Shown one piece after another: positions 7,388-16,343 of a stretch of DNA of 23,782 bases. The translations under genes and the position numbers were made by a program. The stretch is from CAYNTC01 sp964432925 (GTDB taxonomy: Bacteria; Planctomycetota; Phycisphaerae; Sedimentisphaerales; Anaerobacaceae). The notes under the pieces are model-generated. The model worked only from the letters and a program-made list of their open reading frames with translations, did not search any database and was not told where the DNA came from. The stretch spans positions 1 through 23,782 of the forward strand of contig CAYSPM010000023.1 of NCBI GenBank assembly GCA_964432925.1. The letters are read 5' to 3'. Each line of letters starts with the position of its first letter. Within the stretch, counting starts at the first letter, position 1.

Positions 7388-9622
7388 TCAAAATAGCGCC
7401 CCTCCCACTGAGAAACTGAACGTTTGTGTCTCGTCCAGATCATCCTTGGAAATCGGTGTGGCGAGTTCAAATCTCATAGGCACCGGCCCAAAAAATTGCG
7501 GTACCATTATCTGTATGCCACCACCCACAGACAACCGGTAGGTGCCTGAGTCGATCGTTCCGCTGTCAACAAAGAACAATGCCGAAAAATTCTCACCTAT
7601 CAATGGGACAGTCAATTCAGCATTAGCTAAAAATATCCAGTCACTGCCAACAGGATCAATCTGTCTGGGTAACGACACATTCGTCTGCAAACCCCTGGTA
7701 CTTACACCGCGGTATTCGAACCCTCTTATGCCGTATATACCTGTGCCGCCGGCATAGAACTTCTCAAAAGCAGGGGCGTCCCCTATTATTGCCCCCCCGC
7801 GCACCTTTGTCGCCAGTACCGTCTCGCGTTCCAACACATCCTCATGAAGTGTTATGTATCGGATATAAACACCGTTTAGCACCCCAAACGTGTGGTCGCC
7901 AGTGACCTGCTCATAGCTGGTGTTAAAACTGTAACCCGTTGTTGGATTGTACAGATCATCCGTTGCCGTTTTTCCAGTGCCTGCCCTGATCCCTACTAGC
8001 ATGTTGTATCCTTCGATGTCTCTAATCTCTTGCGGGGCATCGTAATCAAGACTGTACACCTTTACATTCTCGGCTCGAAGGCTAATATTTCTGCGCCAGA
8101 GGTCCTTCCGTCGCTGCTCAAGGCCAATCTGGCCACGCAGCCTTTTTTCATCATAGCTTTCCCTCCACCTTCCCCAGCTCGACCCGGCCAGATCGAGAGA
8201 CATCGGTCTGTCGTATAAGTAAGGCTCCCGGAGGCTCACCGAATACTGGCTGACTTGGGTGCCCGGCATAAGTGCGATTCTAAAATGTTGGCCTGCGCCC
8301 CGGAAAGACCTCATCGTTATCAACTCTTTGAAGTTTTCAGGCGCATCTTTGATGTCAAAGTTACGCTGCTCATAAACCAACTGTCCGATCATACCGCTGT
8401 CGCTGCTGATGCCGACACCTGGCTTTATCATACCAGTAAGTCCTTCCTTCACGTCAATTCGCACATCCATTCGATTCGGGTCACCGTCCTTAGGCGTGAC
8501 AGGCCTGATTATGACTTCATCAGCCAACACCATTCTTCGTACGTAATACTCCAGCCTTCCACTGCCTTGTTTGGGGGCCATATTAGCGTTGTACCACTGA
8601 CCGGGAGTAAAATCGTACTCATCCAGTACACGGCGGACGATCCTGTCCTGCGTTAGTTCATTGCCGGTTATGTCGATCCTGCCAATACGAAAGCGCCGGC
8701 CCTCGGTTATGTTAAACTCAACTATCACTGTGTTGGCATCAGCTTGCTCGGAAAATTTGGGCCGCTGCTCAACCTGAGCATCTACAAAGCCCTGCTCATG
8801 ATAAAGCTTTCTAATGCGCGTGGTCTGCCTATCAACCTCACGCTTGAGATAAATATTCCCATCACTTAGCTCCAAACTTTCTCGTAGTTTCTCCTCTGAG
8901 AAGAATTCATTGCCTACAAAAACGGTTTGTTCAATACGATAGGCAGGTCCCTCATCAATCATGAACGCGACATGAACCTTACTATTGTCCTCGGAGAATT
9001 CTTTTTTAGCCTCTACCTTGTAATCAAGAAAGCCCTTTTCATAGTAAAATTTTCGTAATTTCTCGATATCCTCCTGCACAGCTTCTTGCGTGTAGTAGAA
9101 GGACCAGTAAAACCACTTTCGTGTTTTTGTCTTTATAAGCTTTTTAATCGTCGAGGTTTTTACATGTTCGTTTCCGGTAAACTTCACCGATTTAATTTTG
9201 ACTCTTGGACCCTCATCGATTGTGTATACTAATCGACCTTGTGGTAACTTCTCTCGATCGAGTGTCACTTTAACGAACGCAAATCCGATTTTCCGATATA
9301 CTTCAGCGATAGTCGTTCTACCGCTTTCAGCCAGGTATGGGTCTAAGCGTTCGCCTGCAACAAAGCCCAGTCTTTGCAACAGAACATTCTTTTTATATTT
9401 CCGATTACCTACAAACTCAATCGAGCGGATAACGTGGCTGGGCTTTTCTTTGCCCGTGTCACTGCTGCTATCCAAAGAGGATTCGTTAGGCTCACCATCG
9501 GCAGTTGCAGTTTCGATAGACTCAGACACACTTTCAGATGAAACCTCCGACTGCTCAGCGAATGCACGAGTTGAACCCAGCAGCAACAACAATATGCCAA
9601 AGACAAAAATTGCATCTCGCAT
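7388..9622 (-). CDS. bamA: Outer-membrane protein assembly factor BamA
   Basis: Role: central barrel of the Bam complex, folding proteins into the outer membrane. Seen: 744 residues from this ATG. A signal peptide (MRDAIFVFGILLLLLGSTRAFA) is followed by an acidic, Ser/Glu-rich linker of about 40 residues. Then come four POTRA repeats, each starting with a (V/I)xFxGN-type strand and closing near DEGP or EGR/EGL, and a barrel of about 340 residues ending in GGALF. The loop-6 motif is IRGF (canonical VRGF/Y). E. coli BamA has five POTRA domains, so one fewer is seen here. A GTG 27 bases upstream (9649) is an alternative start; I prefer the ATG because the signal peptide follows at once. Neighbours: 48 bases after dnaB, then skp. 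Confidence 0.93.
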   Translation of the reverse strand: MRDAIFVFGILLLLLGSTRAFAEQSEVSSESVSESIETATADGEPNESSLDSSSDTGKEKPSHVIRSIEFVGNRKYKKNVLLQRLGFVAGERLDPYLAESGRTTIAEVYRKIGFAFVKVTLDREKLPQGRLVYTIDEGPRVKIKSVKFTGNEHVKTSTIKKLIKTKTRKWFYWSFYYTQEAVQEDIEKLRKFYYEKGFLDYKVEAKKEFSEDNSKVHVAFMIDEGPAYRIEQTVFVGNEFFSEEKLRESLELSDGNIYLKREVDRQTTRIRKLYHEQGFVDAQVEQRPKFSEQADANTVIVEFNITEGRRFRIGRIDITGNELTQDRIVRRVLDEYDFTPGQWYNANMAPKQGSGRLEYYVRRMVLADEVIIRPVTPKDGDPNRMDVRIDVKEGLTGMIKPGVGISSDSGMIGQLVYEQRNFDIKDAPENFKELITMRSFRGAGQHFRIALMPGTQVSQYSVSLREPYLYDRPMSLDLAGSSWGRWRESYDEKRLRGQIGLEQRRKDLWRRNISLRAENVKVYSLDYDAPQEIRDIEGYNMLVGIRAGTGKTATDDLYNPTTGYSFNTSYEQVTGDHTFGVLNGVYIRYITLHEDVLERETVLATKVRGGAIIGDAPAFEKFYAGGTGIYGIRGFEYRGVSTRGLQTNVSLPRQIDPVGSDWIFLANAELTVPLIGENFSALFFVDSGTIDSGTYRLSVGGGIQIMVPQFFGPVPMRFELATPISKDDLDETQTFSFSVGGALF

Positions 9623-9670
9623 CTGATATCTCGCGAATCCAGAATTCACGTTAGCGCCGCCAGAATCCGA

Positions 9671-11071
9671 CTAAAATGGCACCGCTTCCTGCCGAACCTC
9701 TGAGGCGCTCTCAAAACGTGTAAACTTTTCTCGGAACCTTAGCTTCACGCTGCCGGTTGGGCCATTACGCTGCTTAGCTATTATAAGCTCGGCAGTGTTG
9801 TCCCGTTGATAGTTCTCGTCGCCCCGGTGGTAATAGTCTTCGCGGTGCAGCAGCATTACCACATCTGCGTCCTGTTCGATACTGCCGCTTTCGCGAAGGT
9901 CGCTCATCCTCGGCCGGTGGTCCTCTCTGCCTTCCGGAGCCCGGTTCAACTGACTCAGTACGACAACTGGAATGTTTAATTCCCTGGCAAGCGCCTTGAC
10001 ATATCTTGAAATAGTGGTGATTTCTTGTTGACGTGACTCAACCTTGCCTGAGCCTAAGTGCATAAGCTGTAGATAGTCTACGATTACGCATCGAATATCG
10101 TGAACGCTTTTGAGCCTTCTTGCCTTTGCACGAAGCTCAAGCGGTGTTAGTGACGAAGTATCATCGATATAAATCGGCGCTTCAGAAAGGTCTCCGCAGC
10201 TCTTAACCAGCTCCTGATAGTGCTCGGTGCTCAGCATTCCTTTTCTGACTAATTGGGTGTCAACGGCGCTATAGCTGCACAGAAATCTCTCTGCCAGTTG
10301 CTGCATGCCCGTTTCAAGCGAAAATATCGCAAGCTCCGTTTTCTCTACCACGCCTAGGTGCTCGGCTATATTTAACGCCAAGCTGGTCTTGCCCATACTC
10401 GGTCGTCCGGCGATAATTATCATCTCACCGTTCTGCAAACCGCAGGTCAGATCGTCGAGCTCATAATAACCACTCGCCAGGCCTGTGACATGACTTCCCT
10501 CGCGCTTTTCGATAAGCTCATAAGCTCGCGTCACCAGGTCCTTCAGCGCAACCGCTGCCCCCCTTATCCTCTTATCCGTGATGGCGAAAATTCTGCGTTC
10601 TGCCTCATCAAGTTTTTCTTTTGTCTCGCCGCTCTGGTCGTACGCATCGTTTAGGATTTGACTGGCAGCCGCAATCGTCTCCCGTAGAAGCATCTTGTCC
10701 TTGACAATCTCTGTGTAGTACATCACATTCGCCGCCGAAGGTACGGAATTCATGACTTTGCCAAGATACTCGACTCCTCCGATATCCTCCATTTGATTGC
10801 GTTTCTCAAGTTCATCTCGAAGCAATACACCGTCGATGACCTCGCCCTTCTTTTCGTAAAGAGCAATCAGCGCATCGAATATTAGCTGATGTTCCGCACG
10901 ATAAAAGGCGTTGCGGTTCAGATTCTCAACAACATCCCCTATACATTTTGGCTCAATTACCATCGAGCCCAGCACCGCCGCTTCCGCGGCCAACGATTCA
11001 GGCATGCTACGATTATTCAAAAATCCTGCCCCACCTGTGCCCCCCGTAACAATTCCGTTGTTACCTGCCAT
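9671..11071 (-). CDS. dnaB: Replicative DNA helicase DnaB
   Basis: Role: hexameric 5'-3' helicase that unwinds the replication fork and recruits primase. Seen: 466 residues from this ATG; N-terminal DnaB domain (about 25-125), linker helix, then the RecA-like motor with Walker A GRPSMGKT (222-229), FSLETG, Walker B-like CVIVDYLQLM, SQLNR, and RESGSIEQDAD near the end. No intein. Start choice: AAGGA lies 12 bases before this ATG; an ATG at 11119 has no ribosome site, but both lie downstream of the promoter at 11141-11169. The N-terminal 20 residues are Gly/Asn-rich and atypical. Neighbours: first gene of the bamA-lpx run. Confidence 0.95.
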   Translation of the reverse strand: MAGNNGIVTGGTGGAGFLNNRSMPESLAAEAAVLGSMVIEPKCIGDVVENLNRNAFYRAEHQLIFDALIALYEKKGEVIDGVLLRDELEKRNQMEDIGGVEYLGKVMNSVPSAANVMYYTEIVKDKMLLRETIAAASQILNDAYDQSGETKEKLDEAERRIFAITDKRIRGAAVALKDLVTRAYELIEKREGSHVTGLASGYYELDDLTCGLQNGEMIIIAGRPSMGKTSLALNIAEHLGVVEKTELAIFSLETGMQQLAERFLCSYSAVDTQLVRKGMLSTEHYQELVKSCGDLSEAPIYIDDTSSLTPLELRAKARRLKSVHDIRCVIVDYLQLMHLGSGKVESRQQEITTISRYVKALARELNIPVVVLSQLNRAPEGREDHRPRMSDLRESGSIEQDADVVMLLHREDYYHRGDENYQRDNTAELIIAKQRNGPTGSVKLRFREKFTRFESASEVRQEAVPF

Positions 11072-11140
11072 AAGTAAGTTCGTTCCTTCCAGTTGGCAGC
11101 TTGTTTCCAATCCGCCCATACGACTAATTGATAATCGGGC

Positions 11141-11169
11141 ATTTTACATGTCCACCAACCAGTAGTCAA
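11141..11169 (-). promoter_or_regulatory. Sigma70-type promoter for dnaB and the bamA-lpx run
   Basis: On the minus strand TTGACT (11164-11169) and TAAAAT (11141-11146) are separated by exactly 17 bases. Transcription would begin near 11134, leaving about 60 bases before the preferred dnaB ATG. A stem-loop at 11172-11201 sits directly upstream of the -35 box. Confidence 0.6.
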
Positions 11170-11171
11170 AC

Positions 11172-11201
11172 AGTTGTTCTAATTAACGTATAGAAACAAC
11201 T
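11172..11201. repeat. Stem-loop upstream of the dnaB promoter
   Basis: AGTTGTTCTA pairs with TAG-A-AACAACT, giving 10 base pairs with one bulged A and a 9-base loop. It lies 3 bases upstream of the -35 box of the dnaB promoter, so it may be a regulator-binding site. There is no T-tract to support a terminator. Confidence 0.4.
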
Positions 11202-11499
11202 TTGCGGGTATCTGAATTTATCGCACATAACCCCTGCGGCGTATGATGCTAAAAGTCACCTTAGGTCACTCTTGGATTCTCCAAGTTCAGCACCAATGTA
11301 GGCTTGGTTATCTGAAACCATCGCGAAAGCCAACTTTCGCCGAAAGCGAACAGAAAGCAGGCTTAACGTGCGTTTGTGAATCTTTGAGTTCTGGGTGGTC
11401 TTGACGTCCCTTTACGGTATTTTTCGTACCCACAACAAGGTCTGCAATCACTGTTGTCCACGAAAAAGTACTTTACACGCACAAGTATTTGAGGTAACT
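11202..11499. other. dnaB-dxs divergent intergenic region, no gene seen
   Basis: I see no gene with family support. One short minus-strand reading frame (61 codons) covers 11363-11548 but has no recognisable domain or ribosome site. The sequence has moderate GC content and no tRNA or riboswitch pattern that I could recognise. A small RNA cannot be excluded. Confidence 0.4.
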
Positions 11500-11508
11500 T
11501 GTTATAAT
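11500..11508 (+). promoter_or_regulatory. Extended -10 promoter element upstream of dxs
   Basis: TGTTATAAT is a perfect extended -10 (TGn plus TATAAT). No good -35 box is present 17 bases upstream, as expected for this promoter class. It would give a 5' leader of about 90 bases containing GGGAT and ATCCC arms that could pair around a T-rich loop. Confidence 0.5.
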
Positions 11509-11607
11509 AAAAGCGGTAAAACATTTTGTGGGATTTTTTGTTTTTCATCCCGATGGTCTACACATTTGCTCGACAACTTCAGTATTAAGTAATTATCAAG
11601 ACGCATT

Positions 11608-13563
11608 ATGAGCCAGCTTTTACAAAAAGTTGACAGTCCGGAAGACCTAAAGAAGCTGCCGGTAGCTCAACTTCCGGATCTTGCCGACGAGATACGCCAG
11701 TTCATTCTAAATTCTGTCAGTAAAACCGGGGGCCATTTGGCAAGCAACTTGGGTGTGGTCGAAATCACGCTCGCCCTTCACCGTGTTTTTGACTTCACGC
11801 GCGACACACTGCTTTGGGATGTCGGCCACCAGTGCTACGCACATAAGATCATCACTGGCAGAAAACGCGAATTCGAGCGACTCCGACAGGCTGGCGGTAT
11901 AAGCGGTTTTCCCAATCCCGCTGAGAGCGAGTACGACCAATTCGTGGTCGGCCACGCTGGTACCTCGGTCGCGACGGCTATAGGTATGGCCCTGGGCCAA
12001 CAGTTAAAAAGCAGTGAAGCCAAAGATGAAGGTTCACAGCCTGCGCAAGATGCCAAACATGAGATACGAGATGCAAGCAAAATTGTGGTTGTCATCGGCG
12101 ATGCAAGTATTGTAAATGGCCCATCTTTTGAAGCGCTAAATAATCTCGGCCTGGTAAAAAGACAGCTTCTCATAGTGCTCAACGATAACTCTATGGCTAT
12201 CGACCCAACCGTCGGAGCGATGGCGAAATACTTCTCAAAGGTACGCCTCAGCCACACCTATGATGATTTACGCAAGACCACAAGGAACATTCTTGAGCAC
12301 GTCCCGGGGATTGGAAAAAGTGTTGAGGAGGCGGTCGAGCGAATCAAAAAGAGTATCCGAATGGTCCTTCCCGCAAGCCAGATGTTTGAGAGTTTAAATA
12401 TCCCGTACTTCGGTCCGGTCGATGGTCACGATGTTGAATCGCTCATTAAATTATTCAAAGCATTAGGCCAGTTGAATCACCCTGCAATACTGCACGCCTA
12501 CACCACAAAAGGCAAGGGATTCAAGCCCGCTGACAAGGGGCCGAGCAAATTTCATTCGACAGGCCCTTTCAAAATAAACGGCGACACGATTGAGGCAACC
12601 AATGTGCCCCGAAGGCGCAGCTTCACACAGGCCTTCGGTGAGTATCTGACAGAGTTGGCTGAAAAAGACGATAGGATCGTTGCTATAACTTCGGCAATGT
12701 GCGACGGCACCGGCTTGGTAGAATTCAAAAAAAGGTTCTCCGATAGATTCTATGATGTCGGCATCGCTGAAGGTGCCGCAGTCGATATCGCAGCAGGGCT
12801 TGCCAAGAGCGGCCTAAAGCCGGTCGTTTGTATTTATTCTACTTTCTTGCAGCGAAGCTTTGATCAGATATTTCAAGAGGTCGCTCTGCAGGGCCTCCCT
12901 GTTGTTTTCTGTTTGGATAGAGCCGGCCTGGTAGGCTCAGATGGCCCTACACATCACGGCCTTATGGACGTCGGTTTCCTGCGGATGTTCCCAAATATGG
13001 TCCTAACCGCGCCGGCAAATGACATTGAGCTAAAGTCTGCTCTGCAATTTGCACTGGGTCAGGATAATCCGGTTGTTATCAGGTACCCTAAGGATTTTGT
13101 TCCACCTAAGGAATTTGTCAGATCTGCCTGCGCCAAGCCTTTTGAATTGGGAAAGAGCATCATCGTCCGAAGAGTAAGGACGTCAGCCCTGACGATTGTA
13201 AGCTATGGCAGTATTCTTTCCGAGGCGCTAAAGGCATCTGCGCTCCTAGCTAAAGATAAAATCCCGGTTGATGTCATCAACGCGCGGTTTGCTGCTCCGA
13301 TCGACAGGAGTATAATCTCGCTGCTACAGCACGGTAAACGTCTAATAACCATCGAAGACCACTCGCTCGCGTGCGGATTTGGCTCAGCCGTACTTGAACT
13401 GGCGGCGGAAGATTCATCTAATGGCGAATGTCCGCTCGCAGTTCGTGTCCTGGGGGCACCAAAGAGGTTTATAGGACACAACAGCCGCAATTCTCAGCTT
13501 ATGGAGGCCGGTATAACTGCCGATGAGATAGTAAAAGCAGCCAAGCAAATGCTGCAGACCTGA
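11608..13563 (+). CDS. dxs: 1-deoxy-D-xylulose-5-phosphate synthase (DXS), divergent motifs
   Basis: Role: thiamine-diphosphate enzyme joining pyruvate and glyceraldehyde 3-phosphate, the first step of the MEP isoprenoid pathway. Seen: 651 residues with three transketolase-like domains; H43 (TGGHLASNLG) and H74 (VGHQCYAHK), the ILNDN-type motif as VLNDN (190-194), YSTFLQRSFDQ (410-420) and DRAGLVGSDGPTHHG (437-451). Odd: the usual cofactor motif GDG reads GDA (164-166); the usual EQHAV around the catalytic Glu reads EGAAV with E388 kept; and a charged insert lies about 134-157. These suggest a divergent branch, perhaps still a DXS. Only a weak ribosome site precedes the ATG. The NAD kinase gene follows 22 bases later, probably in one operon. 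Confidence 0.88.
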   Translation: MSQLLQKVDSPEDLKKLPVAQLPDLADEIRQFILNSVSKTGGHLASNLGVVEITLALHRVFDFTRDTLLWDVGHQCYAHKIITGRKREFERLRQAGGISGFPNPAESEYDQFVVGHAGTSVATAIGMALGQQLKSSEAKDEGSQPAQDAKHEIRDASKIVVVIGDASIVNGPSFEALNNLGLVKRQLLIVLNDNSMAIDPTVGAMAKYFSKVRLSHTYDDLRKTTRNILEHVPGIGKSVEEAVERIKKSIRMVLPASQMFESLNIPYFGPVDGHDVESLIKLFKALGQLNHPAILHAYTTKGKGFKPADKGPSKFHSTGPFKINGDTIEATNVPRRRSFTQAFGEYLTELAEKDDRIVAITSAMCDGTGLVEFKKRFSDRFYDVGIAEGAAVDIAAGLAKSGLKPVVCIYSTFLQRSFDQIFQEVALQGLPVVFCLDRAGLVGSDGPTHHGLMDVGFLRMFPNMVLTAPANDIELKSALQFALGQDNPVVIRYPKDFVPPKEFVRSACAKPFELGKSIIVRRVRTSALTIVSYGSILSEALKASALLAKDKIPVDVINARFAAPIDRSIISLLQHGKRLITIEDHSLACGFGSAVLELAAEDSSNGECPLAVRVLGAPKRFIGHNSRNSQLMEAGITADEIVKAAKQMLQT

Positions 13564-13585
13564 GATGATAAAGATGAGATAGAAC

Positions 13586-14480
13586 ATGCCACAGACCAAA
13601 TATTTGCCAAAGCTGGTTATTTTCGGCGACCCGAAGAAGGGGCCGGTCGCCGCAGCGATAGACGAATTTATTACGTTCGTTCAGGACAAAGCTCGCATTG
13701 TTGCCAGCGGTCGTATAGAGGATTGCACAGCTAAGGCACTTAAAGATTGTAATTTTGCAATTGTTTTCGGCGGTGATGGCAGCATCATCTCCGCCGCAAG
13801 AAACTTAGCTAAGGCAAAGGTGCCGGTTATCGGAGTCAACCTCGGCAAGCTCGGTTTCCTGGCGGAGTTCAGCATTGATGAACTTGAGGAATTCTTCGAC
13901 GACATCGTCTCAGCAAAAGCACCGGTGGAAAAACGCATAATGCTGGGCTGCGAGGTCCTTAGCTCTTTTAGCGGAAGCATGCAAAAGGGCACCGACCGAT
14001 CTAAAGAGTATGCGCGATCGGCGAAGTTCTCTTCCATAGCCGTGAACGACGTTTTCATTACTGCGGGACCTCCATTTAGAATGATCGAGCTTAAAATAGC
14101 CGTGAACGGCCAATCGGTTGCCAGTTGCGTTAGCGATGGATTAATAATCTCAACGCCCACCGGTTCGACAGCTTATAATCTGTCCGCCGGTGGACCGATC
14201 TTGGCCGGCTCAATGGAGGCAATGGTTATTACGCCGATTTGCCCGCACTCGCTCAGCTTCCGCCCGCTTGTCATAAAAGCTGACAGCACAGTGGAAGTTG
14301 TTGGCGTTCGGCTCAATGAGGGCACGACCGTCTCGATTGATGGTCAGCTCTGCTCGAGTCTGACTGCCGACGATGTAGTTATCGTAACCAGGCACAGTAG
14401 CGATTTTCTCATAGTCAATAATCCGCTACGAACCCGCTGGGACACTCTAGCAGCCAAGCTTAGCTGGGCTGAAAAGCCAA
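13586..14480 (+). CDS. nadK: NAD kinase, 3' end lost in assembly gap
   Basis: Role: cytoplasmic phosphorylation of NAD to NADP. Seen: 298 residues up to the gap, with GGDGS (62-66), NDVFI (154-158) and the signature TPTGSTAYNLSAGGPI (190-205). C-terminal LRTRWDTLAAKLSW resembles the family's closing helix, so only a few residues should be missing. Partial: the frame runs into 100 N at 14481; the apparent continuation beyond the gap is in the wrong frame for the next gene. Neighbours: 22 bases after dxs; NADPH is used by the second MEP enzyme, which fits but does not prove a shared role. About 25 extra residues (120-147) interrupt the usual spacing. Confidence 0.92.
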
Positions 14481-14580
14481 NNNNNNNNNNNNNNNNNNNN
14501 NNNNNNNNNNNNNNNNNNNNNNNNNNNNNNNNNNNNNNNNNNNNNNNNNNNNNNNNNNNNNNNNNNNNNNNNNNNNNNNN
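14481..14580. other. Assembly gap of 100 N
   Basis: Exactly 100 N, the usual placeholder for a scaffold join of unknown size. The NAD kinase end and the start of the TPR protein are both missing, so at least those sequences lie here. Confidence 0.99.
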
Positions 14581-16311
14581 GCCATTGCGGATTCTGGTCC
14601 TGGCAATCCTGCCGGTGTTGGCACGGTGCCGCAAACCAGCCTTCGGAGTGGTCTTATAAACACGCCCAACCCGGTGGATTCAAGCGGTAACTTGATTATT
14701 ACAGGCAATGTCCAGGGCGGAAAGCACTTCCGCGATCCTGTACCGTATCAGTCAACCACAAATTTAGATGTGGGACTTGGCTCATCCTCACTTGACTCAT
14801 TTTTAAGGCTTTCAGAGGGTCCTGGTGATGTTGGTCAATACACCGGTAGTTATCAACCCTTCTATTCGCCTACCGGTACAGTCAGCATCGCTCAGCCGGG
14901 TTACTCAGGTATCCTGACCCCAACAGCAACAAGAATCAGTGGTCGTATTTCCGATGCCGTTACCGGATCTATGCAGCTTGTCGAACCTACGAAGATCGTG
15001 CCTGAGCAGCAAAGCTTTTCTTCTTACCGGAGCAATACAAATATTCCGTTGCTGTGGACCTACGGTGAATCAGGAACCTGGCAAATGTCTAAAACAGCCC
15101 AAGAGATGGATAAACTAATCTCGGATGAACTGGGAGTACAACTGCCCCAAGACAGCCTCCAGAACATCCGAGAGCAGGCTGTGTCCTATGAGCAGTACGA
15201 AACGCAAATGGAGCAAATCCAGCTTGAGCTGAAGCAAATAAGCCAAAAGGCCACCAACCTCGAGCAAAACCTTAGTGCTATCGATACTGCTATGCCCGAA
15301 TCAATCGAAGCTCAGTTTACTGAACCTGAAGCATTCCTTGAAACACAACTGTCACAACAGAAAACAACCGACCAGGTTATCTCCGATACGCATACACCCA
15401 GCACAACACAGACAACTGATTTGCCACAAATGGAAAGATTTGTCGAACCGCTCTCTTATGAGTTTGAACAGCCGGACCAGCATACTGACGTCACAGATTT
15501 CGAAGGCATCACAGAAAAGACTGCCCCGCAGCCAGATCCATTGCAGACTGCCAAACAACAGCTTGATAAGCTGACAAGACCGGATACTGATTACACCTCA
15601 CAAACAATATCCGACGAGATTGAAGATGCCGCTGATACGCAAAGGCAATCTGATCAGCAAAACCTTCTAATGCAGGGATACCCGGTTGATGAGGAGGAAT
15701 ATTACCTCGATGCGCTTAAAAAGCAATTCTCCAAAGACAGAACTTCAGCACTGGAAAACCTTTCTGACAGCCAGGTGTCAGCCAGAGCACAAGCTATTCT
15801 GGGTACTAATGAAACTATCGAAGCCTATTCTCAGCATGGATATAGCAAATACATCCATGCCGCCCAAATGTATCTGAATCAGGGCAAATACTATCGAGCT
15901 GCCGATTCCTATAGCATGGCCTCAATCTACAGGCCAAAGGACCCAAATGCCTACGGCGGAAGAAGTTATGCCCTGTTCGCAGCCGGGCAATACTTCAGCA
16001 GTGCCCTGTTTCTCGCCAAGGCACTGCAGATTAATCCCGAATATGCACAACATAAGGTCGATCTTGTTGCTATTTTCAGCGACAAAAACAAGTTGGAAAA
16101 AAGAATAGAGGACTTTGAGGAGTGCCTGCAACTGAGCAGTGCCACAGAATTACGTTTTTTACTTGGCTACGTTTACTATCAGATTGGCCAGCTTGCCCAA
16201 GCTAAAACCGCCATAGACGCAGCATACGAGCAGTCGCCCGATTCCCCTGTGGTTCAAGCACTAAGAAAAGCTATCGATCAGACTATAGCTTCACCGCCGA
16301 CCAAGCAATAG
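14581..16311 (+). CDS. Large coiled-coil and TPR-repeat protein, 5' end lost in gap
   Basis: Seen: the frame is open from the first base after the gap (AIADSGPGNPAGVG...) through 576 codons to TAG, so the gene begins in or before the gap. The GTG at 14626 is not a convincing start. Layout: Gly/Ser/Thr/Pro-rich N-terminal part (1-150), a Glu/Gln-rich coiled coil (about 180-235), a low-complexity acidic Pro/Gln/Thr linker (about 240-360), then tandem TPR-like helices (about 420-565; e.g. AAQMYLNQGKYYRAADSYSMA, LGYVYYQIGQLAQAKTAIDAA). Inferred: a protein-interaction scaffold, likely exported if the lost start holds a signal. I do not recognise a named family. It faces dnaA end to end, 32 bases apart. 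Confidence 0.75.
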   Translation, partial: AIADSGPGNPAGVGTVPQTSLRSGLINTPNPVDSSGNLIITGNVQGGKHFRDPVPYQSTTNLDVGLGSSSLDSFLRLSEGPGDVGQYTGSYQPFYSPTGTVSIAQPGYSGILTPTATRISGRISDAVTGSMQLVEPTKIVPEQQSFSSYRSNTNIPLLWTYGESGTWQMSKTAQEMDKLISDELGVQLPQDSLQNIREQAVSYEQYETQMEQIQLELKQISQKATNLEQNLSAIDTAMPESIEAQFTEPEAFLETQLSQQKTTDQVISDTHTPSTTQTTDLPQMERFVEPLSYEFEQPDQHTDVTDFEGITEKTAPQPDPLQTAKQQLDKLTRPDTDYTSQTISDEIEDAADTQRQSDQQNLLMQGYPVDEEEYYLDALKKQFSKDRTSALENLSDSQVSARAQAILGTNETIEAYSQHGYSKYIHAAQMYLNQGKYYRAADSYSMASIYRPKDPNAYGGRSYALFAAGQYFSSALFLAKALQINPEYAQHKVDLVAIFSDKNKLEKRIEDFEECLQLSSATELRFLLGYVYYQIGQLAQAKTAIDAAYEQSPDSPVVQALRKAIDQTIASPPTKQ

Positions 16312-16343
16312 TCATTCTTTTCAATGCGCTCGCACATTCTGTA

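Noticed and set aside
11453..11461. TTGTCCACG as a DnaA box upstream of dxs
   Set aside because: Two mismatches to TTATCCACA and no companion sites nearby; the dnaA upstream region is a better origin candidate.
11363..11592. Short frames on both strands between dnaB and dxs
   Set aside because: 61 and 65 codons, no recognisable domains or ribosome sites; more likely promoter and leader DNA.
13586..14659. NAD kinase read through the gap to 14659
   Set aside because: The residues after the 100 N are in a different frame from the long downstream gene and the gap length is a placeholder, so the fusion is artificial.
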